A DNA stretch of 64,000 bases from Lucinisca nassula (taxonomy: Eukaryota; Mollusca; Bivalvia; Lucinida; Lucinidae), in contig OY757020.1 in NCBI GenBank assembly GCA_963580285.1, positions 104,163,497 to 104,227,496 on the forward strand, given 5' to 3'. The position numbers were made by a program, and so were the translations under genes. Numbering within the stretch: position 1 is the stretch's first letter; every line of letters begins with the position of its first letter. A model generated the notes under the pieces. The model saw nothing but the letters and a program-made list of their open reading frames with translations, was not told the DNA's origin and did no database searches. Below, piece after piece: positions 53,568 to 62,330 of this stretch.

Positions 53568-53794
53568 CATCACGTGAACAAGTCCGTGTAATGAAGACCC
53601 CTAAACCCAACTTTATAGAGAAAACTGGGGTAAACATTATTTTTCTTATTTCTGTTCCAAGACATAGGTTGTGGGTACTCGTTAAAACCGCGGTAATAAC
53701 GAGCACCCTCAACCTATGTTTTAAACATTTATAAAAGTAGCCATGTTGGAGATGTGAAAAATGCACTATGTCGCACGGGTGAGTTATCGTAATG
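53568..53794. mobile_element. MITE H2
   Basis: Ends CATCACGTGAACAAGTCCGTG and GCACGGGTGAGTTATCGTAATG; short-tip core CGTTAAAACCGCGGTAATAACG. Confidence 0.85.
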
Positions 53795-54213
53795 TGTAGC
53801 AAGAGACACAGGATAATTAAGAGCTAATGGTGAATAGAGGGACAAGGTTATCGAAAGCAATGAAAAGGTAAAAAGTAAGATGCACGTTTACAGGTTATGC
53901 CACTACTCTTGGAAAAGGGAAGAAGGAAGAATGTTTAAGGGGTGGCTTTACATTACATTAAAGCTCGGGTACTATTTATTTTTAATCGGGCGACTTACCA
54001 GAAAATAAGGTACCCAGTAAGATTTCAATAGAGACATTTACGTGTTTAAAATATAATAATATCGATGTTAGTTTTGGAGCCTTCAGCACAAACTGGAAAC
54101 TTTGGATAATGAAGCTTGAAATATACAATGTATTTATTAAATGTTGATAGATTCAAGTCACCAGTTTAGAGAATCACTTGATAGTTAATCGCTGACAAAT
54201 ATGCTTGGTGATG
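53795..54213. other. Intron, nothing recognised
   Basis: No repeat or exon supported. Confidence 0.4.
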
Positions 54214-54395
54214 TACAGTCCAACCTGTATTAAGCAAGCACCTATGGGATAATCAAAAAGTGCTTGCTTAAGACAGGTGCTTACTTAACACAGGTGACTT
54301 TTAATACATTTTCCTTTTTGGGGGACTGAAAGCCTGCTTGCTTAAGACAGGTTGCTTGCTTAATAGAGGTGGCCACTAGGACAGGTTCTACTGTA
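54214..54395. mobile_element. Pogo-like MITE, 182 bp
   Basis: TIRs TACAGTCCAACCTGT and ACAGGTTCTACTGTA with TA borders. Internal repeats of CTTGCTTAAGACAGGT. Confidence 0.85.
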
Positions 54396-55080
54396 TATTG
54401 AATTCCCCTCACTAAATAAGAACCAGAAGGAAATGGTCATCGGTAATTTTTCAAAACTATATCTGTTGGCCCCTGTTATGAATCATCTGTGACCAGCCAG
54501 TAAATTAATTTATTTTATGTATGTTTTAATATGGATTTTTATCACGATCTCTGACTCAGCAGGAAAAAGCAGGAAAAAGCAGCAAAAAGGTCCCTAGGTA
54601 TCTGAGTCCCTTGTTCATTCCCAGATTGACACAGAGTCATCAAGTTTCACATGCATCTGCAAAAATAACCGTCCTGCATACTGACGAAAAAAAAATTCTT
54701 TCAAAACATACTAAACATCCTTGAGCGCAAAAATTGTGTAAAATATACCAAATTTCTGGGGGTAAAATTTCAGTGGTCAAAATTTATGGTAACACCGGAT
54801 GTAGTTACGTCATATCATGAATTTTGGTATCTTCGAGAATTGACTAATATTTTGGCTGATGCAATAAATCAACATTCAGTTGTAAGCGCAAGCTACACAT
54901 AACTAAACTTAATCCAACTATACCATTCGCATGGGGGTGGGTGTAAACACATAGAATTTTCAACCCCTTTCCCCCATCAGATTTGCTAAATAATCACATG
55001 TCATATAGATTAGGCTTCTATCTCAATGAAACAGCACAAACAAAGCGTGAGAATTTAGGGTGCATTAAATTTTAAGAAAT
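54396..55080. other. Intron, nothing recognised
   Basis: Only a short direct repeat (AGCAGGAAAA x2, about 54559-54580). Confidence 0.4.
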
Positions 55081-55081
55081 C

Positions 55082-55260
55082 TGGGGCCAGTTTCATCAAG
55101 AAACATCGTACGATTAATCTTAAATTGTTCTTACGCACTTTTTAAAGAACTGCGTACGTCAGTTTCATCAAAACATCGCAAAGTGTTCGTAGGAGCTAAA
55201 TTTGCGTTTCACTAAAATATGTCGCAGTTTTGAATATGCTCTTAAACGGGGCCACTAATT
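55082..55260. repeat. Repeat S (GGGGCCAGTTTCATCAA ends)
   Basis: GGGGCCAGTTTCATCAAGAAACATCGTACGAT. Inverted copy at 57915-58083 and a fragment at 11143-11200. Confidence 0.6.
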
Positions 55261-55711
55261 GTCACATGCGTGATCATGTGCCGTCTTGAAATAGCCGTGT
55301 AAAGTAAATAACACGTTTTAAAATTATTGTTCCAGTGGACCTAGATATATATCTAGTACAAACAAAGTTGAATCAACGTTGATTCTAGGTTGTTTCAAAC
55401 TTGTGTTTCCATTTCATGATCGTGAGATACAGATATTAATTATCTGGAACCCCTTTCCACTGTACCACGGGCGAGTTAGTCTGTTTTGAGGACGTCGTGA
55501 CGTCAGGCTTACGTTGATTTAACGTTGTCATTATCATAATGAACCTTTTACAATCGCGTTTGTCAGTAAATGCGGGCTGGGGGGTGTCTTCGGCATTGTT
55601 GAGTTTATAATATTAGATGACATGTCGCTGAGCATTTTATTAGCTTTTCACGCTCAATTTATTAATTTAGAAATGGAAGAGCATGAATACAAGATTCAAT
55701 TTGTCGTATGA

Positions 55712-56010
55712 TGTGTTTGATTTTAGGGTTAACGTCCCCGTCAACACTGTAAAGGTCATTTTGGAGACGTTGCTTCCAATTTGTGGGACTTTTACCCGGC
55801 ATTGAGATGAAATGACATCTCAAGCCCTGTCGCAAAACGAAACCACTAGGGTTTATAAGCATGGACGGTCCGCCTCGCACCGCGGTTCCTGGACAGGCTT
55901 GGATCCTCTAAGCGGTTTAACAGTACTAGTGTGCGAGCCGGATTCAGCTCTGCGTGGAAGCATCATGCAGCCCATATATTTCTTCAAGCCCTTATGGGCG
56001 AGGGGGCATT
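55712..56010 (-). mobile_element. SINE A, full length
   Basis: Flanked by AATTT(G/A)TCGTATGA (55698-55711, 56011-56024). Confidence 0.92.
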
Positions 56011-56024
56011 AATTTATCGTATGA

Positions 56025-56769
56025 ACATAAAACACATTTAATGCATGATTTTTTACACAAAACGTCAATACATGACGTTGTTTACTAAGGATAGCGCATA
56101 TAACGTTACGTGACGTAGCCTCTGTAAGTGTTCGTATTTAAAGTATGCCAGTTTTTAGCTCCAGTTTATTGTTGGCAATGGTCTGTATATAGCAAATATT
56201 TATTCATTGATAGTTCATTTGTCAGGCCGTCGAGCCTTTCGATGAAAAATAAATTCATTTCATTTGCAACATGGATCCTACAGGATGACTGATTTTAAAT
56301 TACAAAGAACTTGTTCTATAGCTACATGTATACACAGTTGCACATAGACGAAATGACAGTACGCCAGACAATGACACCCGCCACCCGCCGTCGACATTAA
56401 AGGTTTTCGTACATACGAGCGTATGCACATGCACGTACTTTCTTCCGTATGAGGTGTACATACGTGATCCTGTAACCTCTGGTTAAGGCATTGTACCAGG
56501 AAGAACCTAAACTTTTAAGAGCGTTGCCGATATGTTTATTCAGCAATACATTGGCCCTTACCTATGACCTCTAGCTGCATCAATGCCGATGAGCTCAAAG
56601 TCAAGGTCACGGATTCACAATATTCAACATAAACGCGCCTATGCCCATGACCTCAAAGTCAAGGTCACAGACTCAGATTTTTTAATGTCAACGTTGTTCA
56701 ATAAGAGCTCATATTTCCTAACCAATTTAATGGATTTAGTTCGTATTTGGTATGACGCAAGATACAGGT
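56025..56769. other. Intron with two TCAAGGTCA repeats
   Basis: CTCAAAGTCAAGGTCACGGA at about 56595 and CTCAAAGTCAAGGTCACAGA at about 56654, with a related CTCAAGGTCAATGTCACAGA at about 56866. No exon seen. Confidence 0.5.
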
Positions 56770-56866
56770 AGTTTCTCCTGCTACTCCGTTTGTTTTCGTC
56801 CACATCTGATTAATGATCGGCTAGAAATAAAATAAATAAATCTTGAAAGGGCCGTAAAACCAAAAC
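56770..56866 (+). mobile_element. SINE C, 3' fragment
   Basis: CTACTCCGTTTGTTTTCGTCC...CTTGAAAGGGCCGTAAAACC. Confidence 0.75.
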
Positions 56867-57149
56867 TCAAGGTCAATGTCACAGACTTAGTAATTTACTT
56901 TTTATGGATTTGGTTCATATCACACTTTTTGCAAGATTTAAACGACATTACCCACACCTACGCCGATGTTCTCAAGGACAGTATGCGTTTTTTTTTTTAT
57001 TTGGCAACATGCTTTTGTTCTTGGTGAGGGTGGTCGTTGGGTGGGGGCATCTGTGTCGTATTCACAATTCTAATTGAGGTACACTGAGTCTTCATTTTAA
57101 TCAAAAGTCTAATCGAAGAGAATGGGTAATCGTAAGAACTACCTGAACG

Positions 57150-57455
57150 TATTGGCCCTTTTGTTAAGTCCCCGCCAACCGTTGGTACAATGTACATGTA
57201 CTTAGGTCAGTTTGGAGACGCTGCTTTCGGTTTTGTAAGACTTTTACCCGACCTTGAGGTGAAGTGACATTATAAACCCTACCGACCAAAGAAGCCGCTA
57301 GAATTGAAGGAGCGGTCCCACTCGCACCACTTTTCTACGGCAGGCTTTTACATTCTAAGCGGTTAACCAGTAATCAAGTTTGGTCGGTTTTAGCTGTGCA
57401 CGGAAGCACTAACATGTGACTATGTCTCCAAGCCCCGATGGTCGAAAGCCAGCGT
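57150..57455 (-). mobile_element. SINE A, diverged
   Basis: GTTTGGAGACGCTGC, GACTTTTACCCGACCTTGAGG, CTAAGCGGTTAACCAGTA, CAAGCCCCGATGGTCG. Confidence 0.75.
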
Positions 57456-57469
57456 CGGTTCTAGGTAAC

Positions 57470-57645
57470 ACCATGAAATATAGATTGTGGGTCATATCGT
57501 AAGCACAACCACTTCTAACGAGTACCCTAAATATCTATTTAACAAAAAAAAAAAAAAAAAAAAAAAAATAAGAAGAAAACCCCAAACCAAAACCCAAACT
57601 AAAGATTATAACAAAGGTGTCAGGTTCGAGGGGTCTTCATTGCAT
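57470..57645. mobile_element. MITE H, degenerate, cut by repeat W
   Basis: ATATAGATTGTGGGTCATATCG, CTTCTAACGAGTACCC, an A-run at 57543-57567, GTTCGAGGGGTCTTCATT. Confidence 0.6.
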
Positions 57646-57770
57646 TGGTCACTGATGAGGCCTTATTACCCGAAACTAGCTAGTCTGGCCCAGAAAACAT
57701 GTGCACTCCATATTTTCCAGTTATGTGGTGTATCCCTTGCTTCCAAAGGATAACCCTTTCTGTAACATAT
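57646..57770 (+). mobile_element. Retrozyme-like unit W, single copy
   Basis: Shares the ribozyme and GTGGTGTATCCCTTGCTTCC...AACCCTTTCTGTAACATATT with the dimer at 35513-35970. It starts at the ribozyme and lacks the preceding half unit. Confidence 0.75.
57647..57690 (+). ncRNA. Hammerhead ribozyme, type I, copy 3 (GUC site intact, stem II broken)
   Basis: CTGATGA 57652-57658, GAAAC 57672-57676, stem III ACT/AGT with loop AGCT, cleavage triplet GTC (57683-57685), stem I GGTCA/TGGCC. Stem II GGCC/ACCC keeps only two pairs. Confidence 0.72.
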
Positions 57771-57914
57771 TGTATGAGTCATGGGCGTGATCTGCGAAGG
57801 TAAGCAAAATGACATGTTACCTACCACACTTTTAAGAATGTAACTCAAGATTCTATAACCTATGCTGCGCGTTATCGTCTTCCGCTATGTCAGTGACATG
57901 TCCAAAGTTTAAGA

Positions 57915-58083
57915 CGAAAATTTTAATGTGCGACGTCTAAATTTTCATCTCAGAAATACGACAAAATGTGCGAACATCGCAGATCTCGAGCATTTGATGA
58001 AACAGGATTTTTGTCGTAAGAACTTCGTACGATCTTTTAAAGACGAAAATACGTCGCAAATGCTTTGATGAAACTGGCCCCTG
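57915..58083. repeat. Repeat S, inverted copy
   Basis: Ends TTTGATGAAACTGGCCCC; contains CTTCGTACGATCTTTTAAAGACG. Confidence 0.6.
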
Positions 58084-58111
58084 GTCTCAAATCCCGGACT
58101 ATAGGTGACGA

Positions 58112-58392
58112 CATCACGATGACACAGCCGTGCGACATAGTGCATTTGTCACATCTCCAAAATGGCTACTTTTCTGATGAAAATCCGTGATATTTTTCTT
58201 ATTAATACTGCAAACATAGGTTGTGGGTGCTCGTTAGAACCGCCTCAAAGAGGCGGTTCTAACGGGTATCCACAACCTATGTCTTGGGGCAGAAATAAAA
58301 AAAAAAGATAATGTATACCCCGTAAACCCCGGTTTTCTCTATATAAAGTGGGGTTTAGTGGGTGTTCATCTCACGGACTTGTTCACGTGATG
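58112..58392. mobile_element. MITE H2
   Basis: Ends CATCACGATGACACAGCCGTG and CACGGACTTGTTCACGTGATG; palindrome CTCGTTAGAACCGCCTCAAAG. Confidence 0.88.
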
Positions 58393-58601
58393 ACATGAAA
58401 ACTTTCGGTATTTTTCTTATTATAGTCCAAATATAGATTGTTGATGCTCGTTAGGCGCTGAGGCGGCTATAATGAGTACCAAAAATCTATGTTTTTAGCA
58501 AACAATAACAGAAATAATGAATACCCGCATTAACCCTACTTTTCATTTTATAAACTGGGGTTTAGAGGGGTGTTTGTTTCATGGCCAGCGTGACATGATG
58601 T
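58393..58601. mobile_element. MITE H2, left-truncated
   Basis: ATAGATTGTTGATGCTCGTTAGG..., right end CATGGCCAGCGTGACATGATG; directly follows the previous copy. Confidence 0.75.
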
Positions 58602-59200
58602 TACGATAATACGACGGTATGCTAAAACTGCGTCTTTTTGTCGACGGCATTTTTCACGGATGAAAATATGTTTTTTTTTAGTTTATATTCTAAAAGATTA
58701 ACTGTTTTTTTTTTCGGTAGAACCGCTAGAATGAAGGGTTCTAGCGAGTTCCAACAATCTATACTTTTAAATGTATTTTAGGAAAATTAATGAATGCCCC
58801 TGTAACCCCAACGTACATGTCTCTCTGTTTTCTTTGTTTGTTCGTTTGATTTGAGGTTTTACGTCCCCGTCAACACTGTAAAGGTCATTTTTGAGACGTT
58901 GCTTCCAATTTTGTGGGACTTTTACCCGACATTGAGATGAAATGACATCTCAAGTCCTGTCGCCCAATGAAAACAATAGGGTTTATAAGCATGGGCGGTC
59001 CGCCTCGCACCGCGGTTCCTGGACAGGCTTAGATCCTCTTAGCGGTTTACCAGTACTAGTGTGCGGGCCGGATTCAGCTCTTCGTGGAAGCATCATGCAG
59101 CAGATATATTTCTTCAAGCCCCTATGGGCGGGGGCCGTCATGTCTCTCTATAAAAATTGCGGTTTTCAGGGGTGTTCAAAACATGCACATTAATGTAATG
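58602..59200. mobile_element. MITE H2 interrupted by SINE A
   Basis: Starts TTACGATAATACGACGG; core GGTAGAACCGCTAGAATGAAG/GGTTCTAGCG. Right end after the SINE: GGGGTGTTC...TTAATGTAATG. Confidence 0.75.
58827..59138 (-). mobile_element. SINE A, full length
   Basis: Flanked by CATGTCTCTCT (58816-58826, 59139-59149). Confidence 0.92.
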
Positions 59201-59298
59201 GTGCACATAAAATAAATAGTGAAGCATGGTTAAGCAGAATGGATACACTTTAAAGGGAGGCAACCCCTGCAAAAGTATTTTTGTCTCCCATGTCAAAT

Positions 59299-59366
59299 GG
59301 GGGTCAACTCATAAAAGAAAGAATTTGCTCCTACGGAGCAAACTCTTTCCTTTAAGAGTTGACCCC
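59299..59366. repeat. Repeat X hairpin
   Basis: GGGGTCAACTC...AAAGAAAGA-TTTGCTCC / GGAGCAAACTCTTTCCTTT...GAGTTGACCCC: a 68-bp palindrome with a 3-base centre. Confidence 0.85.
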
Positions 59367-59599
59367 TTTACAATGGATCAGGGCTTATAGAAAAGCGAAC
59401 AGGAAGTCCCAAACGTTGTCTCCCTTTGACACATGGCGGTGAAATCTGCCATATGTTCCCATTCTTCTTGAGCTGGCGACAGAGTGAATGCTTTTTGGCT
59501 TCATGTGAGTAACACTAGCTTCCATTCTTACAAAAAATATAGCCCTCGGTCTATGACCATATGACGTAAGAATCACGAATAGCGATATCACGAGGGGAA

Positions 59600-59720
59600 A
59601 CGCTGTATGTCTTATTTTGTTGCTGTTTGGTGTCCTTCTTTCCCTTTGGTATCTTTGGTGGAAGGATAAGGCAATTGTATCGAGACCTGGTCATTGCCTT
59701 CCCTTCCATTCTTTACATTC
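59600..59720. repeat. Dispersed repeat family I, end fragment
   Basis: TTTCCCTTTGGTATCTTTGG...TCGAGACCTGGTCATTGCC. Confidence 0.65.
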
Positions 59721-59752
59721 CGTTAAAGTTGGTCTCGACAGCTAATACATAC

Positions 59753-59818
59753 CTCTCGGGCCATGGTATCACCAAAAACATAAAAGGGGCCCATCTGTAA
59801 ATCTGGATCTTTATTGAT
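59753..59818 (-). CDS. Fatty acid desaturase micro-exon after second His box
   Basis: A 66-bp - strand exon, exactly 22 codons in phase 0 at both ends. Acceptor is TTTTTTGTTACAG and donor CGAGAG|GTATGT. It reads INKDPDLQMGPFYVFGDTMA then RE. This is the segment following HHAKPN in front-end desaturases (usually xxKDPDxxM..FVLG). The exons with the first two His boxes and the cytochrome b5 domain should lie to the right; I could not find them between 59.9 and 64 kb, which is repeats. An H MITE begins 36 bp upstream of the acceptor. Confidence 0.87.
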
Positions 59819-59854
59819 CTGTAACAAAAAAGAAACAATCAATATTTCGCACTC

Positions 59855-60015
59855 CATTACGAAAGCACGCCTATACAAATACATTGTAAATTTTACCGCC
59901 GTATAAACAAAATATTTAAGATGAAAAATGGTGATATTTTTCTTAATTCTGCCCAAAAACATAGATTGTGGATACACGTTAGAACCGCCTCGTCGACAGG
60001 GGAGAAAAAGGAAAT
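59855..60015. mobile_element. MITE H left half, cut by MITE L
   Basis: CATTACGAAAGCACGCC ... CACGTTAGAACCGCCTCGTCGA, then MITE L from 60016. Starts 36 bp upstream of the desaturase acceptor. Confidence 0.83.
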
Positions 60016-60366
60016 TACAGTCGAACTTCAATAGCTCGAACACCTTTGGGACCTCGAAAATCTGTTCGAGACAGGGGGAGTTCGAGCCACTGAGGGTTAC
60101 TGCTAGGAGGCATAACGAGATACTTTTAGACATCTTTAAGGTGTTCCATAATGAATATGTATGCTGTGTGCACTCATTAGAATCGCCTCATCGAGGCGAT
60201 TCTAATGAGTACACACAGCATACATTTGTAAGATAAAAGACTAAAATCTCCTTAATTATCCCCCACTAGTTCTTATGTAGAGGATTTCGCTAGAGGCTCA
60301 AGAATGAGTTCGACTCATCCATGGTAAACGAGCTATCGGTGTTCGAGCCATCGAAGTTCAACTGTA
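60016..60366. mobile_element. Pogo-like MITE L, copy 3 (inverted)
   Basis: TIRs TACAGTCGAACTTCAATAGC and CCATCGAAGTTCAACTGTA; hairpin TGCACTCATTAGAATCGCC / GGCGATTCTAATGAGTACA. Confidence 0.9.
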
Positions 60367-60567
60367 GATGAAAGAGAAGAAACAAAAGCTTTCCACATCT
60401 TTGCTACAGCAAGTCTTGCCCAACTGTAAGCTACTATCAATTGGACACCCCGATGAGCTAAGACTCATGACACCTCAATAATTCCAAGAGCGCTTTGTTT
60501 TGTTGAAATAAAAGTTGTTTTTTTCTTTGATAAATTCCAGGGCCAAGAATCTCAGATCTATTTCACA

Positions 60568-60845
60568 CATCACGCAAACACGCCTATACAAATACATTGA
60601 CACTTTTATCGCCGAAAAATGAAAATTTTGTGATGAAAGATTGTGATATTTTTCTTATTTCTGCTCAAAATATAGATTGTGGGCACTCGTTAGAACCGCC
60701 TCATCGGGCGGTTCTAACGAGTACCAACAATTTATATTTTAGAGCAGAAATAAGTAAAATAAGGTTTACCCATGTAAACCCCAGTTTTACTATATAAAAG
60801 TGGGGTTGAAGGGGGTCAAAATTATATAGGAGTGTTTTTGTGATG
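60568..60845. mobile_element. MITE H
   Basis: Ends CATCACGCAAACACGCC and GGAGTGTTTTTGTGATG; core TCGTTAGAACCGCCTC / GGCGGTTCTAACGAG. Confidence 0.88.
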
Positions 60846-61945
60846 CATAGCTAACAGTGACAGGTAGTAATATAACGTTGCGTCAAGAAGCACGATTAGA
60901 ATTCGTGCGTTGCGCCACTGTATATGAAGTGGCATCATGAGCGTTTGATTTAAGAAAAAGATCACCTCTAACTGTGATTTGTTGAGTAATAAATCACAGT
61001 TTGGAGGTCAGTTGTAAAGTGAACAAATCACGAGCGCGTAGCGCGCGTGATTTGTCTACTTACAACTGACCGACAAACTGTGATTTATTACCTAACAAAT
61101 CACTGGCTAGAGCTGATCTAGTTCGATGGTAACACGCTGAAACTCGCCAATAATGCTGTTGTTTCCTTCAAGTTCTCACAACTGTTCGCCATTAATAAAA
61201 GAAATCCCGCTAAAATTATCGACTGAAACACATGTATTTTTATCCTTTTCTAACGTTTTCGATGCGAGAAAATGACGTTTCACCGTCCAACGTCAAGGAA
61301 ATCGACTAGTGACGTCATAAAATTGCAGTTTTTAATGACGTCAATCGTCACGCTCTTTCTTGCCGTGATTTGTTGTAGAATAAAACACAGTTATTTTCCA
61401 TTGCCTATATAGGCGCGCTGTGTTAGAATAAACGTTTTGAAACTAGTGCAAACGTAAATGTTAGTGTTTATTTATTTGTTTATTGTAGTGTTAGTTTATT
61501 CTAGTGTTCCGTCGCGGTTTATTTTTGTTATGGCCTTGTCTTTGAGTGTGTTTATCGCTTATATTATTTTGTTTTGGATAGCTAATAGGCCGTTTTGTGG
61601 GAAAGTAACTGTCCTTTTGGCTTTCTACTATTGATGGTTCCATTAGGGTCAAGAGTCAAATAAGCTGAATTTAAAAAATTGACATATTTTTCTTTTTCGC
61701 CTGAGTTCCTTTACAAGATGGCAGCTTCTAATTGAATAATCATTCCGCCGTGGCAGTTGATAAGTTCATTCTTACGCTTTCGAATGAATTCTTAAATTTA
61801 CTATTTTGTGGTATTTTTAATATTTCAATAACAAAACTGGAATTATAAGGAATGAACTATTATTTGTGTGAATTTATCGGTGCGTAAACTCCGGCAAAAC
61901 ACTCACAAACTTAGCATACGTCATGCAGTTTGTGAGAGATTCGAC
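60846..61945. repeat. Dispersed repeat K with insertions
   Basis: K sequence at 60846-60960 and 61645-61945. The foldback (60966-61112), unassigned sequence and a family I fragment (about 61500-61645) lie between. Confidence 0.65.
60966..61112. mobile_element. Foldback element with nested repeats
   Basis: Arms GTGATTTGTTGAGTAATAAA, TCACAGTTTGGAGGTCAGTTGTAA and their complements around an ACAAATCACG...GCGC...CGTGATTTGT centre. Almost perfect over about 65 bp per arm. Confidence 0.9.
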
Positions 61946-61974
61946 GGAGTTGCGACTTGTTTGTCACTATCTGG

Positions 61975-62330
61975 GCACCTTGTGGACATTAAGTGCCAGG
62001 TCCTAGTGCACCAGACGGAGATGAATGGGCTCAATCTAACTAACTAGCAATGACTCATGGTGACAAGGGGGGGGGGGGAGGGGTATCCATCTCTTTGACA
62101 ATACAGAGCTGACTTGTATGTCACTATCTGGGCACCTTGTGGGCATTGAGGGTCAGGTCCTAGTGCACCAGACGGAAATGAACACACTCAGTCTAACTAA
62201 CAATGGTGACAAAGGGAGTGTGGGCGGGGGGAAGGGGGTGGCCCTTTGTAAAAGGTACCACTATATTCCTAAAATACCCCTCCTGACCAAGGTATTACCA
62301 AAAAAGGTCCATTCTGAGCAAGTTTGATGT
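61975..62330. repeat. Two direct copies of a ~170-bp segment
   Basis: TTGTCACTATCTGGGCACCTTGTGG (61959, 62116), AGGTCCTAGTGCACCAGACGG (about 61999, 62154), TCTAACTAAC, G-rich tract. Confidence 0.75.

Noticed and set aside
6750..58200. CTGATGA occurrences in H2 MITEs (TTCTGATGAAAATC) as hammerhead cores
   Set aside because: No stem II and no GAAA follows; only the three W copies have the complete arrangement.
3880..60750. Regular palindromic repeats resembling a CRISPR array
   Set aside because: Spacing is irregular, each palindrome is the centre of a transposable element, and the genome is eukaryotic.
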